NCBI RefSeq assembly: GCF_009688945.1 | Contig: NZ_AP021874.1 | Coordinates: 4,650,001-4,714,000 of the forward strand | Direction: 5' to 3' | Source: Desulfosarcina alkanivorans | Lineage (GTDB): Bacteria > Desulfobacterota > Desulfobacteria > Desulfobacterales > Desulfosarcinaceae | DNA length: 64,000 bases | Shown here: positions 17,855 through 26,806 of the stretch, in pieces | How positions within the stretch are numbered: position 1 is the stretch's first letter | Layout of the letters: each line of letters begins with the position of its first letter | Notes under the pieces: model-generated | Databases searched by the model: none | What the model saw: only the letters and a program-made list of their open reading frames with translations | What the model was told of the DNA's origin: nothing | Position numbers and translations under genes: made by a program

Positions 17855-18726
17855 CGACGCCGCTGAAACTGGGCATTCCCAAGGGAAGCCTGCAGAAATC
17901 CACCATGTCCCTGTTCAAACGATCCGGTTGGAACATTAATGTCAACGACCGCAGTTATTTTCCCGAAATCAATGACGATACCATCGAGTGTGCCATCTGC
18001 CGGGCCCAGGAAATGTCCCGTTATGTGGAAAACGGAACGCTGGATGCCGGCCTGACCGGCAAGGACTGGATTGCCGAAAACAGTTCCGATGTCCGTGTGG
18101 TGGAAGATCTTGTTTATTCCAAGGTCAGCGCCCGGCCGGCCCGGTGGGTGTTGGCCGTGCCCTACGATTCGCCGATCCAGACCATTGACGATTTGAGCGG
18201 TAAGAAAATTGCCACGGAACTGCTCGCCTTCACCGAGCGTTATTTCAAATCGCGCGGTATTTCCGTGGACGTCGAGTTTTCATGGGGCGCCACGGAGGCC
18301 AAGGTGGTGTCCGGACTGGCCGACGCCGTGGTGGAAGTCACCGAAACCGGCAGCACCATCAAGGCCCACGGGCTTCGCATTATTCACGAACTCATGCAGA
18401 CCAACACCCAGCTGATCACCAACCAGCAAGCATGGGACAATCCCCGCAAGCGGGAGAAAATCGAACAGATCGCCCTGTTGCTCAAAGGTGCGCTGCTGGG
18501 AGAAAAGATGGTGGGGATCAAAATGAACGTTCCCCAGGACAAACTGGAAAAGGTCGTGAGGTTGCTGCCCAGCCTCAATGCGCCTACGATCGCCTCCCTG
18601 TATCAATCCGACTGGTTTTCAGTGGAAACCGTGGTCGGCACCGATGTGGTTCGGGACCTGATTCCCTGCCTGATGAAAAACGGTGCCGAAGGCATTATTG
18701 AATATCCGCTCAACAAGGTAATTTAA
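17851..18726 (+). CDS. hisG: ATP phosphoribosyltransferase, long form
   Basis: First and committed step of histidine biosynthesis: joins ATP and PRPP. The 291 residues give the long form, with a C-terminal ACT-like regulatory domain (about 215-290) through which histidine inhibits. Signatures are LGIPKGSLQ, LDAGLTGKDWI, ATELLAFTERYF and the PRPP loop around VVEVTETGSTIKAHGL. The start ATG overlaps the hisI stop. The gene continues a compact plus-strand operon. Confidence 0.97.
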   Translation: MTTPLKLGIPKGSLQKSTMSLFKRSGWNINVNDRSYFPEINDDTIECAICRAQEMSRYVENGTLDAGLTGKDWIAENSSDVRVVEDLVYSKVSARPARWVLAVPYDSPIQTIDDLSGKKIATELLAFTERYFKSRGISVDVEFSWGATEAKVVSGLADAVVEVTETGSTIKAHGLRIIHELMQTNTQLITNQQAWDNPRKREKIEQIALLLKGALLGEKMVGIKMNVPQDKLEKVVRLLPSLNAPTIASLYQSDWFSVETVVGTDVVRDLIPCLMKNGAEGIIEYPLNKVI

Positions 18727-18770
18727 ACCGTTGGTCGATTACGGTCGACGCTGCTGTTAAGGGGACCACC

Positions 18771-19913
18771 ATGGCATCGAAACGCACCGAGGAAATGACA
18801 TCCTTTATCGTCATGGATGTGCTGGAACGGGCCTGCGCCCTGGAATGCGAGGGAAAGCACATTATCCATCTGGAGGTGGGCGAGCCCGATTTCGACACGC
18901 CGGCGTGCGTCAAAGCCGCCGCCTGCAAGGCTCTGGAAGACGGGTTCACCCACTATACCCACAGCCTGGGCATTCCTGAACTGCGCGAAGCCATCTGTGC
19001 CTACTATCGCGATACCTACGGGGTTGGCGTGGACCCGGATCAGGTGGTGGTCACCTCCGGAAGCTCTCCGGCTATTTTCATGACCTTTGCCGCCCTTCTG
19101 GAGCCCGGTGATCAGGTGATCCTTTCCGACCCCCACTATGCCTGCTACCCCAACTTCATCAAATTTGTCGGCGGAGAACCGGTGCGGGTGCCGGTCTTTG
19201 AGGAGGACGGATTTCAATACCGGCCCGAGGCCATCGAAGCCAAACTGTCGGAGCGCACCCGGGCCATATTTATCAATTCCCCTTCCAACCCGACGGGCAA
19301 TCTGTTATCCAAAGCACGTATGCAGGCCATCGCCGACATGCCTCCCTGGATCGTTTCCGACGAAATTTATCATGGGCTGGTATACGAGGGAAAAGAGCAC
19401 TCGATTCTCGAATTCACCGACCGGGCTTTCGTTCTCAACGGGTTTTCCAAACTCTTCGCCATGACCGGCCTGCGCCTGGGTTACCTGATCGCGCCCAAGG
19501 AGTTCGTGCGCCCCATTCAAAAGGTACATCAGAACTTTTTCATTTCGGCCAATGCCATGATCCAGAAGGCCGGGATTGCCGCATTAAAGGAATCCTGGAA
19601 AGATGTGGCGCGAATGAAACGCATCTACAATGAGCGGCGCATCTTCATGATTCGTCGGCTAAGAGAAATGGGACTGGGGATCACCGTGGAACCCACCGGG
19701 GCGTTTTATGTGTTTGCCAACGCCCGGCACATTTCCAAGGATTCCTATGCCCTGGCATTCGATATCCTGGAAAAGGCCTGCGTGGGGGTAACGCCGGGAA
19801 TCGATTTCGGTCAACACGGAGAGGGATACCTGCGTTTCTCCTACGCCAACTCCATGGAGAACATCGCCGAAGGCATGGACCGCCTGGAAGCGTATTTCAA
19901 GGCCCGAAAATGA
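18771..19913 (+). CDS. PLP-dependent class I/II aminotransferase
   Basis: A 380-residue fold-type I aminotransferase. Visible motifs are LEVGEPDFDTP near the N-terminus, HYTHSLGIPELREAI, the GSSPAIFMTF phosphate-binding region, INSPSNPTGN, VSDEIYHGLVY and the PLP lysine in NGFSKLFAMTGLRLGY, with an Arg near the end in LRFSYANS. It resembles aspartate or aromatic aminotransferases, and its place after hisG is compatible with amino-acid synthesis, but the substrate is not fixed by the sequence. AAGGGGA precedes the ATG. engB follows 15 bases later. Confidence 0.9.
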   Translation: MASKRTEEMTSFIVMDVLERACALECEGKHIIHLEVGEPDFDTPACVKAAACKALEDGFTHYTHSLGIPELREAICAYYRDTYGVGVDPDQVVVTSGSSPAIFMTFAALLEPGDQVILSDPHYACYPNFIKFVGGEPVRVPVFEEDGFQYRPEAIEAKLSERTRAIFINSPSNPTGNLLSKARMQAIADMPPWIVSDEIYHGLVYEGKEHSILEFTDRAFVLNGFSKLFAMTGLRLGYLIAPKEFVRPIQKVHQNFFISANAMIQKAGIAALKESWKDVARMKRIYNERRIFMIRRLREMGLGITVEPTGAFYVFANARHISKDSYALAFDILEKACVGVTPGIDFGQHGEGYLRFSYANSMENIAEGMDRLEAYFKARK

Positions 19914-19928
19914 CCGGTACCCATCGAC

Positions 19929-20531
19929 ATGATCGTTAAATCGGCAGAATTCGTCACCAGCGCGGTCAAGGCTGCCCAATACCCCGAGGCCCGGCACCCG
20001 GAGGCGGCCTTCGCCGGACGTTCCAATGTGGGAAAATCGTCGCTGATCAACACCCTGGTCAACCGGAAACGACTGGTTAAAACCAGCTCCACCCCCGGCC
20101 GGACGCAGTTGATCAATTTTTTTTCGGTCAACGACGCGCTTTCCCTGGTGGACTTGCCCGGATATGGCTATGCCAAGGTTCCCGCATCGGTGCGTCGCAA
20201 ATGGGGACCCATGATCGAAACGTATCTGAAGGGGCGGGAAACCCTGAAAGCGGTTGTCCTGATTCTGGACATCCGCAGGACGCCCGGCCTCGAAGAACAA
20301 AATTTTATCGACTGGCTGGAACTCTATCACCGAACCGCCATCCTGGTGCTGACCAAGGCGGACAAGCTGTCCAAAACCGACCGGAAAAAGCGGCGGCAGG
20401 CCATCGGTGCCGCCTTGGGCGTGGACGAATCGACCCTGATCCTTTTTTCCGCCAAAACGCGGTTGGGCAAGTCGGAGGTCTGGTCCGCCTTAGAAAGGGC
20501 CGTTCTTGGTGAACCCTGTGAACGAGACTGA
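19929..20531 (+). CDS. engB: Ribosome biogenesis GTP-binding protein YsxC/EngB
   Basis: Small cytoplasmic GTPase needed for late 50S subunit assembly. The 200 residues match the family. G1 is GRSNVGKSSLINTLV, G2 TPGRTQLINFF, G3 VDLPGYGYAK, G4 LTKADKLS and G5 FSAKT. It overlaps the start of era by about 23 bases, so two ribosome-assembly GTPases are encoded back to back. Confidence 0.97.
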   Translation: MIVKSAEFVTSAVKAAQYPEARHPEAAFAGRSNVGKSSLINTLVNRKRLVKTSSTPGRTQLINFFSVNDALSLVDLPGYGYAKVPASVRRKWGPMIETYLKGRETLKAVVLILDIRRTPGLEEQNFIDWLELYHRTAILVLTKADKLSKTDRKKRRQAIGAALGVDESTLILFSAKTRLGKSEVWSALERAVLGEPCERD

Positions 20532-21423
20532 CCCAAGCCAATCTTTCAGATCCGGCTTTGTCGCCATTTTAGGCGCGCCCAATGCGGGAAAGTCCACCCT
20601 GCTCAACCGCATGCTGGGCCAGAAGATCTCCATTACCTCGAAAAAGCCCCAGACGACACGCAACCGGATCCTGGGCGTGGTTCACCGGGCCGCCTCCCAG
20701 ATGGTTTTCCTGGATACGCCCGGAATTCATCGGGCCCGGCATCCGCTCAATACGCGAATTGTTGATGCCGCCTTGGCGACCCTGTCGGAAGCGGATGTGG
20801 TCCTTCTGGTGGCGGACGCCCAGACGCCGGACGGCCCCTCTGAACGATTGTTGCTCGAAAAGCTCTCCCAGCAACGGCTCCCGGTGCTCCTGGCACTCAA
20901 CAAGATCGACCTGGTCCAGCGGCCGGCCCTGTTGTCCCAGATCGAAGGCTGGTCCGGCGCCTTCGCCTTCAGAGCCATCGTTCCCATCAGCGCAAAAAGC
21001 GGCGAGCAGGTGAACCCGCTGATGGATGCCATGGAAGCCACCCTTCCTCCCGGGCCGCCCTTTTTCCCGCCCGACAGCCTGACCGACCTGCCGACGCGGT
21101 TCATTGCCGCCGAAATCGTCCGAGAAAAGGCCTTCCGGCTGACCGGCCAGGAAATCCCGTACGCCCTGGCCGTTACCATCGATTCTTTCAAAGAGGAGAA
21201 AAAAGGGGCGCTCGTCCGGATTCATGCCACCATTCACGTGGAGCGGGACTCCCAGAAAGGCATTGTGATCGGTCGACAGGGCGCCAAGCTCAGGCAGATC
21301 GGTGAGGCGGCCAGAAAGGAAATCGAGGCCCTTTTGGGCACCGGGGTTTTTCTCAAACTCTTTGTCCGGGTGCAGAAAAACTGGACCCGGGATACCCGGG
21401 CGCTGCGGAAGTTCGGTTATTGA
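20509..21423 (+). CDS. era: GTPase Era
   Basis: Essential GTPase that binds 16S rRNA and checks 30S maturation. The G domain shows GAPNAGKSTLLNRMLGQK, ITSKKPQTTRNRI, LDTPGIH, LNKIDLV and ISAKSGE. The C-terminal KH domain shows GIVIGRQGAKLRQIGEAARK. About 304 residues. The start is not certain: TTG at 20506, GTG at 20509 and GTG at 20518 are all possible; GTG 20509 is chosen because AAAGGG lies nine bases upstream. It overlaps engB and ends in TGATG, shared with the next start. Confidence 0.96.
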   Translation: MNPVNETDPSQSFRSGFVAILGAPNAGKSTLLNRMLGQKISITSKKPQTTRNRILGVVHRAASQMVFLDTPGIHRARHPLNTRIVDAALATLSEADVVLLVADAQTPDGPSERLLLEKLSQQRLPVLLALNKIDLVQRPALLSQIEGWSGAFAFRAIVPISAKSGEQVNPLMDAMEATLPPGPPFFPPDSLTDLPTRFIAAEIVREKAFRLTGQEIPYALAVTIDSFKEEKKGALVRIHATIHVERDSQKGIVIGRQGAKLRQIGEAARKEIEALLGTGVFLKLFVRVQKNWTRDTRALRKFGY

Positions 21424-22304
21424 TGATTCTTTCTTTTCACCCGTGTTATGAGGCCGACACCAACATCCTTTGCGCCGGCCGGCTGCCGGATGAGAAGGAT
21501 CTGTCGGCCATCCAGGCGGCCGATGCCGTTATTTTGCCCCAGGGTTGCCGGGAAGTGCTCTACCGGATGGCCCGAAAAAACTGCCCGCATGTCTTTCCCG
21601 ACTATGATGCCCGCTTCCAGTACCCGGGAAAAACCGGTCAGGCCAAGCTGTTTAAGACCCTGGAGGCGCCCCATCCCCGAACCTGGGTGTTTGAAGACAC
21701 GGCTCACTTCCGGCGCCGGTACGGGGCGGTTGGCGATGCCGGATTTCCCCTCGTATTGAAACTGGATTGGGGAGGAGAGGGCGACACGGTCTTTCTGCTC
21801 CAATCAGGTTCCGATCTGGCGAAAGCCCTGTCCAAAGCAGAGGCATACGAACGTTCCGGCCAGCGGGGATTCGTCCTCCAGACCGTTGTCCCCGGATCCC
21901 AACGCACGTTGCGGGTCGCCGTGGTCGGACAGACCCAGCGGACCTACTGGAGAGTTCAGGACCACCCGTTCCGTTTTGGAACCAGTGTGGCCAAAGGTGC
22001 CCGTGTTGACCCAGACTCGGATCCGGACCTGCGCCGGAAAGGGTCGACTCTGGTCCGCCGGTTTTGCCGGCAAACACGAATCAATCTGGCCGGATTTGAT
22101 CTGATTTTCGATGAATCCAAAGAACCGGGGATGGATGCACGGCCGTTTTTTCTTGAGATCAATTACTTTTTCGGCCGGTCGGGCCTGGGGGGATCCGAAC
22201 GGTTTTATGTACTGCTTCAGACAGAAATCGACAACTGGCTGGCCAGCCTGGGATTGGGGACGGCCTTGCCCCCCGCTGACGCCGCCGCAAGGGAGACACC
22301 ATGA
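21423..22304 (+). CDS. ATP-grasp family protein, RimK/glutathione-synthetase-like
   Basis: A 293-residue soluble protein with an ATP-grasp fold. FPLVLKLDWGGEGDTVFLL gives the ATP-binding lysine and glycine loop, FVLQTVVPGSQRTLRVAVVG the central strands, and FFLEINYFFGRSGLGG the metal-binding E-x-N near the C-terminus. The first 90 residues form a Rossmann-like preATP-grasp part. ATP-grasp enzymes join a carboxylate to an amine or thiol; the substrate here is unknown. It starts in the TGATG overlap with era and ends in the ATGA overlap with the HNH gene. Confidence 0.82.
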   Translation: MILSFHPCYEADTNILCAGRLPDEKDLSAIQAADAVILPQGCREVLYRMARKNCPHVFPDYDARFQYPGKTGQAKLFKTLEAPHPRTWVFEDTAHFRRRYGAVGDAGFPLVLKLDWGGEGDTVFLLQSGSDLAKALSKAEAYERSGQRGFVLQTVVPGSQRTLRVAVVGQTQRTYWRVQDHPFRFGTSVAKGARVDPDSDPDLRRKGSTLVRRFCRQTRINLAGFDLIFDESKEPGMDARPFFLEINYFFGRSGLGGSERFYVLLQTEIDNWLASLGLGTALPPADAAARETP

Positions 22305-22600
22305 AACCGTATGCTTATGATCCCGATGATCGGGGTCTTAAGCGGGAGCGTCAGAAGGCCCGGGAACTGAGACAGTCCCAGTGGTGGAAGCGGCGCTGCG
22401 CCAAAGGCCGCTGCCATTACTGCGGCCGCCGGACGCCGGCTGCCGAGCTGACCATGGACCATGTCGTCCCTGTGGCCAGGGGTGGGAAAAGCACCAAGGG
22501 AAATGTGGTGCCGGCCTGCAAGTCCTGCAACACCAGGAAAAAACAACTGCTTCCCATGGAATGGGATGACTATCTCCGCTCGCTTCAATCCTCACCCTGA
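22301..22600 (+). CDS. Small HNH nuclease-domain protein
   Basis: A 99-residue protein made almost entirely of an HNH/McrA-type nuclease domain. A zinc site is formed by CHYCG and CKSCN, and the catalytic core is MDHVVPVARGGKST followed by the Asn in KGNVVPACKSCNTRK. The N-terminus is very basic, consistent with nucleic-acid binding. It has no neighbouring methylase or phage genes, and it is translationally coupled (ATGA) to the ATP-grasp gene at the end of the era operon. Its role is unknown; it could be a housekeeping RNA or DNA nuclease. Confidence 0.88.
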   Translation: MKPYAYDPDDRGLKRERQKARELRQSQWWKRRCAKGRCHYCGRRTPAAELTMDHVVPVARGGKSTKGNVVPACKSCNTRKKQLLPMEWDDYLRSLQSSP

Positions 22601-22700
22601 CCTGATGCCATCGCGCCCGGAAAAACGCCCTGGAACTGGTTTCAGTTGCGGGGACCCGTCATTTCAGGGACCACACCCCCTTCTTTTCACCGCATAGCTG

Positions 22701-22729
22701 TTGACATCGTCACGAATCTGTCTTTTAAT
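22701..22729 (+). promoter_or_regulatory. Sigma-70 promoter of the PAS kinase pair
   Basis: TTGACA (22701-22706), a 17-bp spacer and TTTAAT (22724-22729, four of six) lie about 47 bases before the ATG at 22776. Confidence 0.65.
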
Positions 22730-22743
22730 CGCCCGACCACAGG

Positions 22744-22757
22744 TGTGTCCGGACACA
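22744..22757. promoter_or_regulatory. Perfect 14-bp palindrome in the kinase 5' leader
   Basis: TGTGTCCGGACACA is a perfect palindrome placed about 8-20 bases downstream of the expected transcription start and 18 bases before the start codon. The position fits a repressor operator. Confidence 0.4.
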
Positions 22758-22775
22758 AAACCCCCCGGAGGTCTG

Positions 22776-24272
22776 ATGCGCACGGAAAAAGAGCAGAATC
22801 TGCTGCTCAGGGCGCTGGATGCGTTCAAACGAAAAATCGTCGTCATTTCAAAGGATTTTCGTATTCTGGTTTCCGCCGGTGTCGATTCCCTTATCGGTGG
22901 AGAGTCCCCATCGGGAAAATGCTGCCACGAGGTGTTTTACAACCGCCCTCAACCCTGCGACAACTGCCCGGCCAAAAAGGTTATGGATACGGGTAAGCCT
23001 TCCCTGAGAGACCTCTCTTCCAGTTCCTTGAGCAAACAGAAACGATCCTGCCTTTATGCCTACCCCATTGCTGACGAAGACGGGCAGGAGGTGATGACGA
23101 TTTTCAACTTCGAGTTGCCGGCGCTGGACGGTCTTGAGGAAGAACTCCGGCGGGCCAACAGCTTTTTGTACAACCTGCTCCAAAGCGCCTGTGACGGCGT
23201 GATTGCCGCAGACGTGACCGGCAAGATCATTATTTTCAACGATGCCGCCGCTGCGGTGACCGGTCATAGCGTGGAGGCGGCGCTCGATCATCTCAACATC
23301 AGAGCGATCTATGAAGGCGATGGTGCCAAGGAGGTGATGCGGCACCTGCGAAGCGATGGTTATGGCGGTAAGGGAAAGCTCAAAAAGTATCGGATTAAGG
23401 CGAAGGGTAAAAACGGAGAAAAAATTCCCATCAGCCTTTATGCGTCCATCATTTACGATGAAAATGGCAACGAAGCCGGCTCCATCGGGTTTTTCCATGA
23501 CTTGAGAGAGCGTATCCATATTCAGCAGAAACTGGAAAAAACCCAGCTGCAGCTGATACAGTCCGAAAAGATGGCGTCCCTCGGGAAATTGTCTGCCGGC
23601 GTGGCCCACCAGCTCAACAATCCCCTGGGGGGCATAACGCTTTACACCAAGCTGATGCTGGAGGATTATGATCTGGAGGACAATGCCAAGGAGGATTTAT
23701 ACCGTATTTTCAAAGATGCCCAGCGGTGCCGGGAAACCGTCAAGGAATTGCTGGAATTTGCCCGGCAGACGCGTCAATTCATGAAACCCCTGAACATCAA
23801 CAAGGCACTGGAGCGAACCCTCTTTCTCATCGAAAACCAGACCTTGTTCCACAACATCACCGTGAAAAAAAAGATGGCCCCTTTTATCCCCCTGGTGATG
23901 GCGGACAGCCAGCAACTGGGACACGTGTTCATGAACATCATCATCAATGGCGCCCAGGCCATGAACGGCACCGGCACGATCACCATCACCACCCGGGAAT
24001 CGGCCACCAAAGACGGGGTCATCATCGAAATCGCCGATACCGGCCCGGGAATTTCGGCCGAAGACCTGGAGCATATATTTGAACCTTTTTTTACCACCAA
24101 AGAAGAGGGCAAGGGCACCGGATTGGGATTGAGTGTGGTATACGGCATTGTTGAAAATCACCGCGGCGCCATTGCCGCAAGGAGTATTCCCGGCCGCGGC
24201 AGTACGTTCACCATTGAACTTCCCATCACCCATGAAACCGAAAAAGGAGCCGAACATGCAGAGTTCGCCTGA
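22776..24272 (+). CDS. Cytoplasmic PAS histidine kinase
   Basis: A 498-residue kinase without membrane helices. The first PAS-like domain (about 10-125) contains a cysteine-rich stretch, CCHEVFYNRPQPCDNCPAKK, seen in many deltaproteobacterial sensors and perhaps binding a metal or sensing redox state. A second PAS domain follows (about 130-250). HisKA has the phosphoacceptor in GVAHQLNNPLGG (His near 277) and HATPase shows NIIINGAQAMNG, IADTGPGIS and GKGTGLGLSVV. CGGAGG lies directly upstream of the ATG. The last 17 bases overlap the receiver-kinase hybrid, its likely phosphorelay partner. Confidence 0.92.
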   Translation: MRTEKEQNLLLRALDAFKRKIVVISKDFRILVSAGVDSLIGGESPSGKCCHEVFYNRPQPCDNCPAKKVMDTGKPSLRDLSSSSLSKQKRSCLYAYPIADEDGQEVMTIFNFELPALDGLEEELRRANSFLYNLLQSACDGVIAADVTGKIIIFNDAAAAVTGHSVEAALDHLNIRAIYEGDGAKEVMRHLRSDGYGGKGKLKKYRIKAKGKNGEKIPISLYASIIYDENGNEAGSIGFFHDLRERIHIQQKLEKTQLQLIQSEKMASLGKLSAGVAHQLNNPLGGITLYTKLMLEDYDLEDNAKEDLYRIFKDAQRCRETVKELLEFARQTRQFMKPLNINKALERTLFLIENQTLFHNITVKKKMAPFIPLVMADSQQLGHVFMNIIINGAQAMNGTGTITITTRESATKDGVIIEIADTGPGISAEDLEHIFEPFFTTKEEGKGTGLGLSVVYGIVENHRGAIAARSIPGRGSTFTIELPITHETEKGAEHAEFA

Positions 24273-25743
24273 TCCTCTAACCGTTCTGGTCGTAGATGAT
24301 GAAAAGGGAATCCGGGACGGGTCGAAGCGGATCATCAGCCGGATGGGATGCAATGCGCTGACGGCTGAAAACGGAGAAGCGGGCCTGGACATTATAGGAC
24401 GGGACGACGTGTCGATCGTGCTCCTGGATCTTAAAATGCCCGGCATCGACGGCATGGAAGTACTCCGGCGGATACAGGCCATGGACCGGGATATCATGGT
24501 GATCGTCATCACCGGCTTTGCCACCATCGAAACCGCCATCGAGGCGATGAAGCAGGGTGCCTACGACTTTATCCCCAAACCATTCGAGCCGGACCAGCTG
24601 CGGATCGTGGTCAACCGGGCCCGGGAAAAAATATGGCTTAAAAAGGAAGCGGTGAAGCTGGAAGCAGAGCGTCGCCGGACCCTCGCGGACCTGGGAACTG
24701 AAAAAAGCAGAATCCATACCATCATCGATTCGCTTCCCAATGGTATCGTGGTGACCAACGCCGACGGCCAGGTGGTGTTGATGAACCCGGCCTTTGGCCG
24801 GCTTCTTGATCTTGACGCGGACACCACGGCCGGCGGCCAGATTTCCGCCTATCTTCCCGACGAGGGGTTGTGTCGGTTGATCATGGAGATTTCCACCGGA
24901 TGCCATGTGGATTTTGACGATATTCCCACCTACGATTTTTCCGTTGGCGACGACCGCTTCCTCATGGCTCGCGGCCGGCCGGTTATCGGTGAGCGCAAAG
25001 CGTGCCTCGGCGCCGTGGTGACCATTATCGACATCACCAACATGAAGGTGCTGGATCGGCTCAAGTCCGAATTCGTGGCCAAGGTGTCCCATGAACTCAG
25101 AAGCCCGCTGTCCACCATCCACGAGCAGCTGGCACTGGTGCTCAACGACCTGATGGGCCAGCTCAGCGAATCTGAAGAACACCTGCTCGCGCGGGCCAAG
25201 GAAAAGACCCAGGGGTTGATTTCCACCATCGGCGACCTGCTGGACCTGTCGCGAATCGAATCCGGAAACACCTGTCAGGAACCCAAGCCGGTTCAACTGG
25301 AAGATCTGTTGAGCAACATTGTCGATTTCCTCGGTACACGGGCCAGAACCAAGGATCAGACGCTTCTCCTGGAGCGGCCGGCCGATCCGCTGCCCACCAT
25401 CAAGGCCGACCCTCTGGCCCTGGAGAGTATTTTCGGCAACCTGATCACCAACGCCATCAACTACACCCAAAACGGTGGAGAGATTGTGGTCAAGGCGGAC
25501 ACCACCGGCATCAACCTTCGGGTGCGGGTGATTGACAACGGATTCGGCATCGAAACCCGCTATCTGGACAAAATTTTCGACCGGTTTTTCCGGGTGAAGA
25601 ACGACAAGACCCGGTTCATCACCGGCACCGGTTTGGGGCTGCCCATCGTCAAGGGACTGGTGGAGGCCTTAAATGGCCGGATCGTTGTCGACAGTGTTCC
25701 CGACAAGGGAACGACCTTCATGGTGTTGCTGCCGGTTAATTAA
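24256..25743 (+). CDS. Receiver-PAS-histidine kinase hybrid
   Basis: A 495-residue soluble protein. The receiver (about 8-125) shows VVDDEKGIRDG, the phosphoacceptor in VLLDLKMPGIDGME (Asp near 57), ITGFAT and FIPKPFEP. A PAS domain (about 155-265), HisKA with AKVSHELRSPLSTIH (His near 279) and HATPase with NLITNAINYTQNGG, VIDNGFGIE and GTGLGLPIVKGL follow. It has no DNA-binding output, so it probably passes phosphate or information to a regulator encoded elsewhere. AAAAAGGAG precedes the ATG. It overlaps the upstream kinase gene. Confidence 0.92.
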   Translation: MQSSPDPLTVLVVDDEKGIRDGSKRIISRMGCNALTAENGEAGLDIIGRDDVSIVLLDLKMPGIDGMEVLRRIQAMDRDIMVIVITGFATIETAIEAMKQGAYDFIPKPFEPDQLRIVVNRAREKIWLKKEAVKLEAERRRTLADLGTEKSRIHTIIDSLPNGIVVTNADGQVVLMNPAFGRLLDLDADTTAGGQISAYLPDEGLCRLIMEISTGCHVDFDDIPTYDFSVGDDRFLMARGRPVIGERKACLGAVVTIIDITNMKVLDRLKSEFVAKVSHELRSPLSTIHEQLALVLNDLMGQLSESEEHLLARAKEKTQGLISTIGDLLDLSRIESGNTCQEPKPVQLEDLLSNIVDFLGTRARTKDQTLLLERPADPLPTIKADPLALESIFGNLITNAINYTQNGGEIVVKADTTGINLRVRVIDNGFGIETRYLDKIFDRFFRVKNDKTRFITGTGLGLPIVKGLVEALNGRIVVDSVPDKGTTFMVLLPVN

Positions 25744-26125
25744 TCCGGCACCTTCCAGAGTGGGGCTTTCGGCACCCGGCCCGCTCATTTTTCTTGACTG
25801 GATGATCGCTATGGGTTACCGAGGATAAAAAAGATACCAGTGCCGCCCCTGCGGGCGGGCACTGCAGCTATTGAGTTATGCAACAGGCATCAGCCACCCA
25901 GGCTCAACCGGGGTGGCTGTTTTTATTGGCGGTGTCGAAAAACGTCCGACACCTGCGAAACGCATCATCCCCCGTCGAAGGGGCGCACCGCACGGACGCC
26001 TCGTTTCCGGGGGGAGAAGGCCTTGGTGGTCCGCGTTTTAAACATTCGTCTCTCCGCCCAGCCTGGATGTGGATCCATCGCCGGGTGGTGTCTCCATCAA
26101 CAGCCAGAATATCCGGGAGGCAAGT
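25744..26125. other. Intergenic region before pabA
   Basis: About 380 bases without a supported gene. It holds a GC-rich imperfect hairpin at 25840-25862 (GTGCCGCCC with GGGCGGGCAC) and a strong terminator at 25891-25927. I see no recognisable riboswitch. The terminator sits some 200 bases before pabA, so it could end the kinase operon or act as an attenuator. Confidence 0.6.
25891..25927 (+). terminator. Rho-independent terminator after the kinase pair
   Basis: CAGCCACCC (25891-25899) pairs with GGGTGGCTG (25911-25919) around an 11-nt loop and is followed by TTTTTATT. Confidence 0.88.
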
Positions 26126-26806
26126 GTGGCCACATTGCTGGTGATCGACAACTACGATTCGTTTACCTACAACCTGGTGCAGATGTTCATGCGCCATGAT
26201 CTTGCCATCCGGGTGTGCCGAAGCGATCGGATTTCCCTGGAACAGGTGGCCGCGGCCTCCCCGGATTACATCCTGATCAGCCCGGGGCCCAAGGACCCGG
26301 AACACGCCGGCATATCCAAAGCCTTGATCCGGTCGTTTTTCCGGACCATTCCCATTCTGGGCGTCTGCCTGGGCATGCAGTGCATCAACGAGGTGTTCGG
26401 GGGGCGGACCGTGCGGTCGCCGGCACCGACCCACGGTAAAACCAGCCTGGTTTTTCACCGACGCCAGGCCCTGTTCGCCCGGATGCCCTCCCCGTTCACG
26501 GCCGCCCGCTACCACTCCCTGGCGGTCCAGCCGTCGGCCGGGGCCCTGGAAAAGGATCTGGCGGTGACCGGAGAAACCGAAGACGGCACCATCATGGGGC
26601 TCTCTCACAACCGGTTCCCGCTCCATGGCGTCCAGTTTCACCCGGAAAGCTTCTTGACCGAGAAAGGCGGTACGCTGATCGAGACCTTTTTGCAATTGGG
26701 ACCGCTGAAAGCAGCGCTGGAAAAAGGTCGGCAGCCCCAGCCGGCCGCACCGTTTTTATCGCCCGGACCGCCAAGCGGGACGGTTGTCCAGGCGGGGGCC
26801 TGTTGA
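26126..26806 (+). CDS. pabA: Aminodeoxychorismate/anthranilate synthase, glutamine amidotransferase subunit
   Basis: A 226-residue class I glutamine amidotransferase that supplies ammonia to PabB. It opens IDNYDSFTYNLVQMF and has ISPGPKDPEHAG, the nucleophile Cys in LGVCLGMQCI, HSLAV, and the catalytic His and Glu in GVQFHPESF. The GTG at 26126 is the likely start, with GGGAGG five bases upstream and the homologous sequence beginning right there. Its stop overlaps the start of the pabB-pabC fusion, which points to folate (p-aminobenzoate) rather than tryptophan synthesis, although such subunits can serve both. Confidence 0.94.
   Translation: MATLLVIDNYDSFTYNLVQMFMRHDLAIRVCRSDRISLEQVAAASPDYILISPGPKDPEHAGISKALIRSFFRTIPILGVCLGMQCINEVFGGRTVRSPAPTHGKTSLVFHRRQALFARMPSPFTAARYHSLAVQPSAGALEKDLAVTGETEDGTIMGLSHNRFPLHGVQFHPESFLTEKGGTLIETFLQLGPLKAALEKGRQPQPAAPFLSPGPPSGTVVQAGAC

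Noticed and set aside
22301..22600. HNH gene as a mobile homing element or phage remnant
   Set aside because: It is coupled by overlap to the upstream gene and has no intron, terminase or repeats around it, so a mobile origin is not supported.
25811..25862. Riboswitch-like sequence (GGGTTACCGA followed by a GC hairpin) before pabA
   Set aside because: The short match resembles only the 3' edge of a GEMM (cyclic-di-GMP) motif; the conserved core elements are missing.
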